DNA of 64,000 nt from Corynebacterium resistens DSM 45100 (GTDB lineage: Bacteria > Actinomycetota > Actinomycetes > Mycobacteriales > Mycobacteriaceae), in assembly GCF_000177535.2 (NCBI RefSeq), contig NC_015673.1, forward strand, positions 1,860,001 to 1,924,000. The letters run 5' to 3'. A model generated the notes under the pieces. The model ran no database searches, was not told where the DNA came from, and saw only the letters and a program-made list of their open reading frames with translations. Position numbers and translations under genes: made by a program. Numbering within the stretch: the first letter of the stretch is position 1; each line of letters opens with the position of its first letter. Positions 25,002 to 33,468 of the stretch are shown one piece after another.

Positions 25002-25412
25002 ATGGCTCTGAACCAGACTGATCGCCATCACATCCAGATGATGCGCGCTGCAGGAGTTGCCTACTCTCGTATTGCCGCGCACCTGGACCTCAACGCCAAC
25101 AGCGTCAAGACCTATTGTCTGCGACACGGCATCACCGTCGACCCTGCCGTTGAGCAAGTCACGGACCCAGTTGGAGTGTGGTGCTTGCACTGCTGCAAGC
25201 CAATCGAGCTCCGGCAAGGATCGAAGTTCTGCTCCACCGGGTGCCGACGAGCCTGGTGGGCCACCCACCGCAGAGTGGTCACCGAAGAACTGGTCTGCGC
25301 GAACTGCCACCGACAGGTCACTGTGGCTCGCACAAGCCGGGCGAAACGCAAGTACTGCTGCCACCCGTGCTACATCCAGCACCGCTTCAACACACGTGGC
25401 GGTAAACGATGA
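25002..25412 (+). CDS. HTH plus zinc-finger regulator of the recombinase module
   Basis: 136 residues, ATG preceded by AGGAGG. Residues 5-45 are a helix-turn-helix (IQMMRAAGVAYSRIAAHLDL, NANSVKTYCLRHGI). Two cysteine clusters follow: WCLHCCKPIELRQGSKFCST then GCRRAWWATH, and VCANCHRQV then RKYCCHPCYIQHRF. This HTH-zinc layout is often labelled sigma-70-like in Firmicutes mobile elements and precedes serine recombinases there. It is likely a transcription regulator or recombination accessory factor; overlap with the next gene is 4 bases. Confidence 0.72.
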   Translation: MALNQTDRHHIQMMRAAGVAYSRIAAHLDLNANSVKTYCLRHGITVDPAVEQVTDPVGVWCLHCCKPIELRQGSKFCSTGCRRAWWATHRRVVTEELVCANCHRQVTVARTSRAKRKYCCHPCYIQHRFNTRGGKR

Positions 25413-25624
25413 ACATGGCAGCCGAGCTGAAGGCTCATCACCAGCTCACGCAGGTCAAGCAGCTTCTCGAACGCGGCATCCTCACCCCACGCGAAGCCAT
25501 CACCGTCTGCCAGCGCCTCGACGCCCCAGATGCGCCGCTAGCCGCCCTACAAAGAGCCAGTTTCGTTGACTATCTCGAGGGTTTGAGTGATGTATGGATA
25601 CAACCTGAAACCCTGTCTGACTAG
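25409..25624 (+). CDS. Small SHOCT-like protein
   Basis: 71 residues, ATG overlapping the previous stop. The segment VKQLLERGILTPREAITVCQ resembles the SHOCT-type helical motif found in small proteins next to recombinases of mobile elements. No catalytic residues. Probably part of the recombinase operon, perhaps a directionality or accessory factor; that role is inferred from position only. TAG at 25622-25624 overlaps the next RBS (TAGGAGA). Confidence 0.6.
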   Translation: MNMAAELKAHHQLTQVKQLLERGILTPREAITVCQRLDAPDAPLAALQRASFVDYLEGLSDVWIQPETLSD

Positions 25625-25634
25625 GAGAAATACC

Positions 25635-27080
25635 TTGAAGAGAATGGAGCAAATCACCCCGCCACCGATCAGCACTTCTCCGCTTGTGAAAGTGGCAGCG
25701 TATGCCCGCATCAGCATGGAAACCGAGCGCACACCGCTGAGTTTGTCCACCCAAGTTTCCTACTACCAGCAACTCATTCACGACACTCCTGGCTGGACGT
25801 TCGCCGGAGTGTTCGCCGATTCTGGAATCTCTGGAACCACCACGCATCGACCCCAGTTCCAAGAAATGCTGGCCCTTGCCCGGGAAGGGGCAATCGACCT
25901 GATTCTCACCAAGTCGATCTCGCGCTTCGCTCGCAGCACCGTCGACCTGCTCGAAACCGTTCGCGAGCTCAAAGACCTCGAGGTGGAGGTGCGATTCGAA
26001 AAAGAGAACATCTCCTCAACCAGCGCTGACGGAGAACTCATGCTCACCCTGCTGGCGTCTTTCGCGCAGGCAGAATCAGAGCAAATCAGCCAAAACGTGA
26101 AGTGGCGCATTTGGAAAGGCTTCGAAGAAGGCAAAGCGAACGGCTTCCACTTGTACGGGTACACCGACTCCGCTGACGGCACCGACGTGCAGATCATCGA
26201 AGAAGAAGCAGCCGTGGTGCGCTGGATCTTCGACCAGTACATGAAGAAGACCTCGTGCGAAAAGATGGCTGCACAACTCATTGCCGAGGGCAGGGTTCCG
26301 CACCTGGCTGACAACAAGTTGCCCGGCGAATGGGTCCGTCACATCCTGAAGAACCCGCACTACACCGGCGACCTCTTGTTAGGGCGATGGTCCACTCCGG
26401 AGGGTAAGCCTGGACGAGCGGTGCGCAACACCGGCCAGTTGCCACAATACCTGGTGGAAAACGCGATCCCCGCGATCATCGACCGCGACACTTTCACCGC
26501 TGTACAAACCGAGATCGCTCGACGTCGTGAGCTCGGGGCCCGGGCGAACTGGTCCATCGAAACTGTGGCGTTGACGTCGAAGATCAAATGCGTTTCCTGC
26601 GACTGCTCGTTTGTGCGCAACGTACGCAATCCGAAAACCCAAAACTCGATCTCCACCGAGCACTGGATCTGCACCAAACGCAAGAAAGGCCGCAAAACCG
26701 GATGCGGCACCTGCGAAATCTCTGACACGGCACTCAAAGGCTTCATCGCTCAAGTCCTGGGTATCGATGCCTTCGACGAGGATGTGTTCAACGAGCGTAT
26801 CGACCACATCGATGTGCAGGGAAAAGACCAATACACGTTTCAGTACACCGATGGCACCAGCAGCTCGCACACGTGGCGACCAAACCTGAAGAAGAGCTCG
26901 TGGACCCCAGCAAGAAAAGCCGCCTGGGGCGAACTCGTGCGTGCCCGCTGGGCCGAAGCCAAAAGGCTCCGGTTGGACAACCCACGGCAAGCACCAACAC
27001 CACCAGAAGCATTGGCGAAGTACCGGGCCGTGGCCAAGGCAGAAGCTGAGCGCCTGCGCGCCGAGCGAGGCGAACGCTAA
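25635..27080 (+). CDS. Large serine recombinase 1
   Basis: 481 residues from TTG 25635, chosen because TAGGAGA lies 6 bases upstream; ATG 25644 and 25587 are alternatives. The resolvase domain has the nucleophile Ser27 in AAYARIS, then DSGISGTT, LILTKSISRFARSTVDLLE and the long helix. The recombinase domain follows (HLYGYTDSADGT, WVRHILKNPHYTGDLL). A zinc ribbon (KCVSCDCSF ... CGTC) is present. The tail after residue 400 is basic and may include a short coiled coil. Integration or excision enzyme, in tandem with the next gene. Confidence 0.92.
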   Translation: MKRMEQITPPPISTSPLVKVAAYARISMETERTPLSLSTQVSYYQQLIHDTPGWTFAGVFADSGISGTTTHRPQFQEMLALAREGAIDLILTKSISRFARSTVDLLETVRELKDLEVEVRFEKENISSTSADGELMLTLLASFAQAESEQISQNVKWRIWKGFEEGKANGFHLYGYTDSADGTDVQIIEEEAAVVRWIFDQYMKKTSCEKMAAQLIAEGRVPHLADNKLPGEWVRHILKNPHYTGDLLLGRWSTPEGKPGRAVRNTGQLPQYLVENAIPAIIDRDTFTAVQTEIARRRELGARANWSIETVALTSKIKCVSCDCSFVRNVRNPKTQNSISTEHWICTKRKKGRKTGCGTCEISDTALKGFIAQVLGIDAFDEDVFNERIDHIDVQGKDQYTFQYTDGTSSSHTWRPNLKKSSWTPARKAAWGELVRARWAEAKRLRLDNPRQAPTPPEALAKYRAVAKAEAERLRAERGER

Positions 27081-28667
27081 ATGGCCCGCACCGTCACAGC
27101 AATCCCCGCCACCCGAGCGCTCCACACTGGTGCTCCACTTGGACAAACAACCCTGCGCAGGGTCGCCGGGTATGCCCGCGTGTCCACCGACCACGACGAT
27201 CAGGTGACGTCCTACGAAGCCCAAGTCGACTACTACACCCGCTATATCAGCGACCACGCGGGCTGGCAGTTCGTGAAGGTCTATACCGATGAAGGCATCA
27301 CCGGCACCTCAACCAAACACCGCGCTGGATTCCAGCAGATGGTCACCGACGCGCTCGACGGCAAGATCGACCTGATCATCACCAAGAGCGTCTCCCGGTT
27401 CGCCCGCAACACCGTCGACTCGCTCACCACCGTTCGAGCCCTCAAAGACAAAGGCGTGGAGGTCTTCTTCGAGAAAGAAGGCATCTGGACCTTCGACGCC
27501 AAAGGCGAGCTCCTCATTACCATCATGAGTTCCCTCGCCCAAGAAGAAGCCCGCTCCATCTCAGAAAACGTCACCTGGGGACACCGCAAACGCTTCGCCG
27601 ACGGCAAAGTCACCGTCCCATACTCTCGCTTCCTCGGATACGACAAAGGCGAAGACGGCAACCTCGTCATCAACCCCGAGCAAGCCAAAACCGTGCGCCG
27701 GATCTACAACATGTACTTAGGCGGCATGTCCATCGGCACGATCGCCCGCACCCTCACCGACGAACCAGAGACCTTCACCGCCGCAGGCAACAAGATCTGG
27801 TATTACCAATCCATACGAGCAATTCTCACCAACGAGAAATACAAGGGTGACGCCCTCCTGCAGAAGTCGTACATCGCTGACTACCTGACGAAACGTCAAG
27901 TCATCAACCAAGGCGAAGTACCCCAGTACTACGTCACCGCCAACCATGAGGCGATCATCAGTCCCGCAGTGTGGGACTTCGTCCAAGCCGAAATCGCTAA
28001 AGGCGCTAGGGATCAGCGAACCCAGCACCGCACTCGGCCCTTCTCATCGACCTTCGAGTGCGGCCAGTGTGGGCACTTCTTCGGCTCGAAAACCTGGCAT
28101 GCGGGCAGTAAGTACGAAAAGGTCATCTGGCGGTGCGGCCACAAATACGCAGGCCAGGAAAAATGCGCCACCGGGCACATCAGCGATCAACGACTCAAGG
28201 ACATGTTCCTTAAGGCCATTCGCCTTCGATTCGCCTCACCGACCGACACAGGTGTCAACCAAGCCGTTCTCGACGCCCTCGACACGAGTGACCTGGAAGT
28301 TGAGGCCGCCGGGCTTCTCGCACAGATCAATGAGGTGGCCAAAAAGCTCCAATCGATAATCGCCCGCAACGCACGAGTCGCTCAAGACCAGCAAGCCTAC
28401 GAGAAGGCGTTCAACGCTAGCCACGAACAGCACCAGACGCTGTTAGCTGAACACGCTGCCGTGGTCGCCGAGATCCAGAACAAAAACAACCGACTGGCCG
28501 CCTACCACTACTACAGGCAGGAGACCGCCAACCTTGATCTTGAACAGTTGGCCTTCAGCCCATACCTCTGCGTAGCTTTGCTCGATAAAGGCGTCGTCGA
28601 CGTCGACGGCAACGTCACCTTTCAATTCCGCGACGGCAGCACCCAAGTAGTCGCCATCAAGCAGTAA
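27081..28667 (+). CDS. Large serine recombinase 2
   Basis: 528 residues, ATG directly after the stop of recombinase 1 with no gap. Nucleophile Ser35 in AGYARVSTDHDDQ; DEGITGTST, LIITKSVSRFARNTVDSL and SSLAQEEARSISENVTWGHR follow. It has the recombinase domain, a zinc ribbon (FECGQCGHFF ... RCGHKY) and a C-terminal coiled coil (LLAQINEVAKKLQSIIARNA), the usual DNA-synapsis control element. It differs clearly from recombinase 1, so the pair is not a recent duplication. Either each acts alone, or both are needed. Confidence 0.93.
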   Translation: MARTVTAIPATRALHTGAPLGQTTLRRVAGYARVSTDHDDQVTSYEAQVDYYTRYISDHAGWQFVKVYTDEGITGTSTKHRAGFQQMVTDALDGKIDLIITKSVSRFARNTVDSLTTVRALKDKGVEVFFEKEGIWTFDAKGELLITIMSSLAQEEARSISENVTWGHRKRFADGKVTVPYSRFLGYDKGEDGNLVINPEQAKTVRRIYNMYLGGMSIGTIARTLTDEPETFTAAGNKIWYYQSIRAILTNEKYKGDALLQKSYIADYLTKRQVINQGEVPQYYVTANHEAIISPAVWDFVQAEIAKGARDQRTQHRTRPFSSTFECGQCGHFFGSKTWHAGSKYEKVIWRCGHKYAGQEKCATGHISDQRLKDMFLKAIRLRFASPTDTGVNQAVLDALDTSDLEVEAAGLLAQINEVAKKLQSIIARNARVAQDQQAYEKAFNASHEQHQTLLAEHAAVVAEIQNKNNRLAAYHYYRQETANLDLEQLAFSPYLCVALLDKGVVDVDGNVTFQFRDGSTQVVAIKQ

Positions 28668-28684
28668 CCCAGTATCCACATCTA

Positions 28685-28712
28685 AGCGCCCGCCAGAACC
28701 TGGTGGGCGCTC
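28685..28712 (+). terminator. Hairpin after recombinase operon
   Basis: AGCGCCCGCCA pairs with TGGTGGGCGCT (one mismatch) around GAACC. No T-run follows. It ends the recombinase operon or lies in the attachment region. Confidence 0.5.
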
Positions 28713-28725
28713 GCGTAGTCTTGGA

Positions 28726-29191
28726 GTGGTGGATCGCTTACAACTGAAAATTCTTCAGCAAGTTGAGGACTACGTGACGCCGTTCCAGGTGGTCGAGGGA
28801 TTCGATGACCGCTGGTGGCACCGCATGGCTGGACGAGTCGGCGACGACACCCTGGGTGGCAAAGAGTACATCCAGTTTCTTGCCGATAGTGTGGAAGTCG
28901 GGCGCGCTGAGGTGACAGATTGGCCGCTCTCCGATAGCTATATCGGAGTTGACTCGACGGTGCCAACCAAAGAGATCTGGTTCTTTGAAATCCGCCATGA
29001 CCTTCGCCGACAGCACAATGGGGCTGAGTTTGCAAGGCATCTGATCAGCCACTACGCAGTGTTACCCCTTGATCGCTTTCTCCGAAGGCGCTGACGAGTT
29101 TTGGGCAGGAATTGGCTGGCACTATTACCCGCGTAAAGACGGGGATCCCCATTACCGCAAGCTCTTCGTTTCCCGGAAGATTGGCCCATGA
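28726..29191 (+). pseudogene. GNAT-like gene broken by a one-base insertion
   Basis: The frame from GTG 28726 (LQLKILQQVEDYVTPFQVVE ... EIRHDLRRQHNGAEFARHLI) stops at 29092-29094. From about 29075 the next frame continues a matching protein, LIAFSEGADEFWAGIGWHYY and KLFVSRKIGP, to TGA 29191. An extra T near 29075 (CCCCTTGATC instead of CCCCTGATC) would explain the break. The combined 150 or so residues look like a GNAT-type acetyltransferase of unknown substrate. Whether it belongs to the prophage or to the host side is not clear. Confidence 0.6.
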
Positions 29192-29275
29192 CCCTCGCTC
29201 GCTGGAAGTGAACCAGTCAAGCGGCTAAATCGTAGTTGGCGCGCGTTTGTATCCGTTGTGACATGAAAGTTTCGA
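29192..29275. other. Probable right prophage/host junction (attachment region)
   Basis: The hsdM homology runs up to codons for GRVF (29285-29274, minus strand) and then changes to an unrelated tail where DPACGSGG would be expected. The crossover should be near 29270. No direct repeat can be identified because the left end is outside the window. Confidence 0.45.
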
Positions 29276-29852
29276 ACACACGGCCCCGGAAGGGCTGGAG
29301 AATCTCGACGATCAGCCGCACAATCGAGTACGGCGTGAAGTACTCACCACCGCCCTTGCCCTCCTGTGCCGCGAAGTTGGAGAGGAAATCCTCATAGATG
29401 AAGCCAAAGGCATCGCCCGCAAGCTGGGTGGGCAGCGGCGCGAAGAGCCGAAGCAACTCGATCAGTGTCGAACGCTCAAGCTTCTGGTAGCCACGGGGAA
29501 GGACATCTTTGAGCTCCGGGTTGGCTTCCTCGATGGCCTTGATCGCCTCATCGGTGGCCTTCCCGATGTCGGCACCCTCCGGCAAACCGACAAGGTGGGA
29601 GAGCCGAGACTCATCGGGGACGTACAGCACCGATTTCGCTTTGTAGTCCGCGACCGTCGCAGGGTTGCGTGCGCTGGACTTGGCCTCGACCTCCCCTCGC
29701 ACGGTCTCGAAACGGTTCTCGGCGTACGCGAGGAACACCAGTCCGAGGACCGGGTCGCGGTACTGCACGGGTGTCAGCTTGGAGTTCGCGCGCAGCTCGT
29801 CTGCGGCGCTCCACAGCGTCGCACGAACCTTGGCAAGATCAGTCGCCTTCAC
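29217..29852 (-). pseudogene. hsdM: hsdM remnant: type I methylase N-terminal part, truncated
   Basis: 211 codons of a gene that normally has 500 or more. Present: the HsdM N-terminal helical domain (RATLWSAADELRANSKLTPV, DPVLGLVFLAYAENRFE) and the approach to the methylase domain (DAFGFIYEDFLSNFAAQEGK, GGGEYFTPYSIVRLIVEIL). After GRVF the SAM motif and catalytic NPPF region are absent, replaced by 18 unrelated residues and a stop. It cannot methylate DNA. The GTG start overlaps the ychF stop by 4 bases (GTGA), so it was coupled to ychF. Most likely cut by prophage insertion. Confidence 0.85.
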
Positions 29853-30961
29853 TTCTTGCCTCCAGACGTTATTCCCGTCCTGAACTCCACCACGTCCCCA
29901 TCAACCATCACGTAGTCCTTGCCCTCCTGACGAACCTTGCCCGCCGCACGAGCTTCAGCCATGGAGCCGAGGGCGTCGAGATCCTCAAAGGCAACGATCT
30001 CCGCCTTAATGAAGCCGCGCTCGAAGTCGGAGTGGATGACTCCGGCGGCTTGCGGGGCAGTGGAACCTTGGCGAATGGTCCAAGCTCGCGATTCTTTCGG
30101 GCCAGCAGTCAAGTAGGTCTGAAGCCCCAAGGTGGCGAATCCGGCCTTTGCCAATGTCTGCAGGCCTGGCTCATCCTGACCAACAGAAGCCAACAATTCA
30201 GCAGCCTCATCGTCATCGAGCTCTAGAAGCTCCGCCTCGGTAGCTGCATCAAGGAAAACGCAATCGGCAGGTGCAACGAGGTCACGCAGTTCCTGCTTCT
30301 TCGCATCGTCAGTCAAAACGGCTTCGTCGGAGTTGAAGACATAGAGGAAAGGCTTGGCCGTGAGGAAGTGCAGATCCCGCACAGTCGCGAGGTCTAGCTC
30401 TCCCTTGGCCGCGGCCGAAGACAGTGTACGACCATCCTCCAAGATCTCCTGAGCTTTCTTAGCGCCGTCAACCTGCTCCGCGAGCTCCTTGTTCTTGCGC
30501 GCCTCCTTCTCCAAGCGAGGCAAAGCTTTCTCCACTGTCTGCAGATCAGCCAGAATCAGCTCAGTCTCGATCACGGAGATGTCCGCTTGAGGATCAACCC
30601 GACCGTCAACGTGAATCACATTGTCATCCGAAAATGCACGCACTACCTGACAGATAGCATCCGCCTCACGGATATTCGCCAAGAAGGCATTGCCCATACC
30701 TTCTCCATCGGATGCACCCTTTACGATGCCGGCAATATCCACGAAGGACACAGTGGCCGGGAGGACTCGTTCGGATCCGAAGATCTCGGCGAGGCGATTC
30801 AGCCGAGGATCGGGCAACTCGACTAATCCCACGTTCGGCTCGATCGTTGCGAAGGGGTAGTTAGCCGCCAGCACATCGTTACGGGTCAGGGCATTAAATA
30901 GCGTGGACTTGCCAACATTTGGCAGGCCGACGATTCCTAGAGTCAAAGTCACGTACACCAT
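29849..30961 (-). CDS. ychF: Redox/ribosome-associated GTPase/ATPase YchF
   Basis: 370 residues from ATG 30961; GTG 30952 would give the usual short start MTLTLGIVG. G1 is GLPNVGKSTLFNAL, G3 is FVDIAGIVKGASDGEGMG, and NSDE occupies the altered G4 position. The C-terminal TGS-like domain contains AWTIRQGSTAPQAAGVIHSD and KDYVMVDGDVVEFRTG. This is the OLA1/YchF family, which binds ribosomes and prefers ATP. Full length, intact; the broken hsdM follows with a 4-base overlap. Confidence 0.95.
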   Translation of the reverse strand: MVYVTLTLGIVGLPNVGKSTLFNALTRNDVLAANYPFATIEPNVGLVELPDPRLNRLAEIFGSERVLPATVSFVDIAGIVKGASDGEGMGNAFLANIREADAICQVVRAFSDDNVIHVDGRVDPQADISVIETELILADLQTVEKALPRLEKEARKNKELAEQVDGAKKAQEILEDGRTLSSAAAKGELDLATVRDLHFLTAKPFLYVFNSDEAVLTDDAKKQELRDLVAPADCVFLDAATEAELLELDDDEAAELLASVGQDEPGLQTLAKAGFATLGLQTYLTAGPKESRAWTIRQGSTAPQAAGVIHSDFERGFIKAEIVAFEDLDALGSMAEARAAGKVRQEGKDYVMVDGDVVEFRTGITSGGKK

Positions 30962-31233
30962 TGTATCCAGACAGCAACGCGCCACCGAATGATGGCACCG
31001 AATGACCCCGCCGGCGCAATACCTACCAATTTAAAACAATATTTACAGACCTCTGCGCAATTATTTCGCAATATTTTTCCGCGCATTTATGGCAATTTGC
31101 CACCTTGGAGCAACCTGTGACCTTATAGTGTGAACACCTTGATAGTTCATCTCCCTCACATTGCACAAAGCTGCCCACCCAGGAACTAGCCGCGGGCAAT
31201 GCAGGGAGGCGCGAAGAAAGAGAGGGCACCCTC

Positions 31234-32985
31234 TTGGCATCCTCAAATCCTCCGTCGTCGGCGCACTCGGTACGGTCCACCCAGGCCGCTTCGGGTGCGG
31301 GGGCCGCGGACTCAACCACTAACGCAAACCGTGAAACCTTTAATTCCCGCCTCGTCTTCCTCATGGCCGCCATCGGCTCTGCCGTCGGCTTGGGCAACAT
31401 CTGGCGCTTCCCCTACGTCGCCTTCGATAACGGCGGTGGCGCGTTCCTCATTCCCTACCTGGTTGCGCTACTCACTGCTGGTATCCCCCTACTGTGGTTC
31501 GATCTCTCCGTCGGCCACCGTTTCCGCGGTTCCACCCCACTGACATTTCGTCGCATTAGCAAATTTGCTGAACCAATCGGCTGGCTCAAAGTAGGCGTGT
31601 GTTTCTTCATCGCTGTGTACTACGCAGCCATCATCGCTTGGGCCGCGATCTACACATGGGACTCCCTGACTAAGGCATGGGGCGATGACCCCGAAACCTT
31701 CTTCATGAAGGACTTGCTGAAGGTTGACGATGCACAGACGTGGTCTGGCGACTTCGTCATCCCGATTCTGGTCACCATGATCGCAGTGTGGGCTGTCTGT
31801 ATCCTCACCTTGGCTTTCGATATCAACTCGGGCATCGGCCGAATCACCACAATTTTCGTTCCTGTCCTCGTGGTTCTGTTCGTCATCATGGTGATTCGCG
31901 CACTGTTCCTGGACGGCTCACTGGAGGGGCTAAACGCCTTCTTCACTCCGGACTGGGGCGCTCTAAAGAACCCGAGCGTGTGGATTGCCGCCTACGGTCA
32001 GATCTTCTTCTCTCTGTCCATCGGCTTCGGCATCATGATGACTTACGCCTCCTACCTAAAGCCCCGCACAAACCTCACAGGCACCGGCATGGTCACCGCA
32101 TTCGCGAACTCCTCTTTCGAGGTTCTGGCAGGCATCGGCGTCTTCGCAGTTTTGGGCTTCATGGCCGTTCAAAACGGCACGGAGGTCAGCGAGGCTGCTG
32201 CCTCGGGTATCGGCCTGGCTTTCATCGCCTTCCCAACGATTATCAACCAAATGCCGTTCGGTGAGCTTTTCGGCGTGCTGTTCTTCGGCTCTTTGTTCCT
32301 CGCCGGCATCACCTCTCTGATCTCCATCATGGAGGTTGTCATTTCCGCGGTGAAGGACAAGCTGAATCTCACCCGCCCGGTTGCCAGCGTGTCGGTCGGC
32401 CTGATCATGGCGATAGTCTCCACACTGCTCTTCTCCACGACCTCCGGCCTTATCACACTGGACATCATGGACAAGTGGACCAATAACCTTGGCATCGTCA
32501 TCTGCGCGACCCTGGCGGTTCTCACCACAGCGTGGATCGCTGGGCGTCGTAACGAAATCCCCCAGCACCTCAACGCCGTTTCTTCGGTGCGAGTCGGTGG
32601 CCTATGGCAGTTCTGTGTTTACATCCTCACCCCAGTTGTGCTGCTGTACTTCCTGATCAACGAAATCAAGGGGCTGCTGTCCGAGCCATACGAGGGCTAC
32701 TCTGGCCAGGCACTCTTCTCCTACGGTTGGTTGGTACTGATCATCATCGGTGTCGCAGCAGTTCTGTGGAGCTTCGTGCCATTCCGCGGTAACCAGATCC
32801 TCGATGGTCTGGAGACCTCTGACTATGGTGTGCCACTGAAGGGGCGCAAGAATGGCGCATCCAACACCATGGCCAATGGAACTGACCTCAAAGAATCTGG
32901 CAGTAAGTCCAAGGGTGAAGCTACACCTGCTACTTCCTCTTCCTCTGACGCCGCCACGCCAACAACCAACAAAGCCAACCCCTAG
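31234..32985 (+). CDS. metP: Sodium-coupled methionine/alanine importer, NSS family
   Basis: 583 residues with about 12 membrane helices. NSS signature near the start: FLMAAIGSAVGLGNIWRFPY, then GGGAFLIPYLVALLTAGIPL. The C-terminal 60 residues are hydrophilic and Ser/Thr-rich. In C. glutamicum MetP needs the small partner MetS, and a MetS-like gene follows 26 bases downstream, which makes this substrate assignment reasonable. TTG 31234 is used, with AAGAGAGG about 10 bases upstream. Upstream 31000-31230 is A+T-rich and likely holds the promoter. Confidence 0.85.
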   Translation: MASSNPPSSAHSVRSTQAASGAGAADSTTNANRETFNSRLVFLMAAIGSAVGLGNIWRFPYVAFDNGGGAFLIPYLVALLTAGIPLLWFDLSVGHRFRGSTPLTFRRISKFAEPIGWLKVGVCFFIAVYYAAIIAWAAIYTWDSLTKAWGDDPETFFMKDLLKVDDAQTWSGDFVIPILVTMIAVWAVCILTLAFDINSGIGRITTIFVPVLVVLFVIMVIRALFLDGSLEGLNAFFTPDWGALKNPSVWIAAYGQIFFSLSIGFGIMMTYASYLKPRTNLTGTGMVTAFANSSFEVLAGIGVFAVLGFMAVQNGTEVSEAAASGIGLAFIAFPTIINQMPFGELFGVLFFGSLFLAGITSLISIMEVVISAVKDKLNLTRPVASVSVGLIMAIVSTLLFSTTSGLITLDIMDKWTNNLGIVICATLAVLTTAWIAGRRNEIPQHLNAVSSVRVGGLWQFCVYILTPVVLLYFLINEIKGLLSEPYEGYSGQALFSYGWLVLIIIGVAAVLWSFVPFRGNQILDGLETSDYGVPLKGRKNGASNTMANGTDLKESGSKSKGEATPATSSSSDAATPTTNKANP

Positions 32986-33011
32986 TCCAAAAGAAAGGAA
33001 GTGACTTCGCC

Positions 33012-33182
33012 ATGACTGCACCTGCACTAATCCTCATGGTTCTATTCATCCTCGTGATTTGGGGTGGACTGGTTTCCTCTGTACTGCTCCTCAACAACAC
33101 CCGTGATGAAACCACCGGCGAGCTTGGCACCGCCCCCGGCACCGATGACGAATCGCTTATGCGAGAAAACACCTACGCTTAA
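33012..33182 (+). CDS. metS: Small subunit of methionine/alanine importer
   Basis: 56 residues, ATG with AAAGGAAG upstream. One membrane helix near the start (APALILMVLFILVIWGGLVS) is followed by a short polar tail (NTRDETTGELGT). Size, helix position and place directly behind an NSS transporter match MetS, which is required for MetP activity in C. glutamicum. Easily missed because of its length. A strong terminator follows. Confidence 0.85.
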   Translation: MTAPALILMVLFILVIWGGLVSSVLLLNNTRDETTGELGTAPGTDDESLMRENTYA

Positions 33183-33306
33183 GGCTGTCATCGCGTTTGG
33201 GTGGGGCTCATTGTCCATAGGTTCCGCTTATCCACAGGTTCCGCATAAAGCACCCGCCAGGTTCTAAACGCGAGGGCAGCGAAACTCCAAACGTTAGGCA
33301 GTAAAG

Positions 33307-33346
33307 AAGTAAAGGGTTCGCACCACTTGGTGCGGACCCTTTACTT
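33307..33346 (+). terminator. Terminator after metPS
   Basis: AAGTAAAGGGTTCGCACCA pairs with TGCGGACCCTTTACTT around CTTGG. The A-stretch before and T-stretch after make it usable in both directions. Confidence 0.8.
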
Positions 33347-33468
33347 CCGTTAATGCCTCACCTATTCCCCGGCACACAGCGTTTGCGTCCCCTTCACAAA
33401 GTTTTGCATCCCCCTCAAAAGAACTGTTCCCCTATCGCTGCCAGAAAGAATCAGGCAGAATATTAAGA

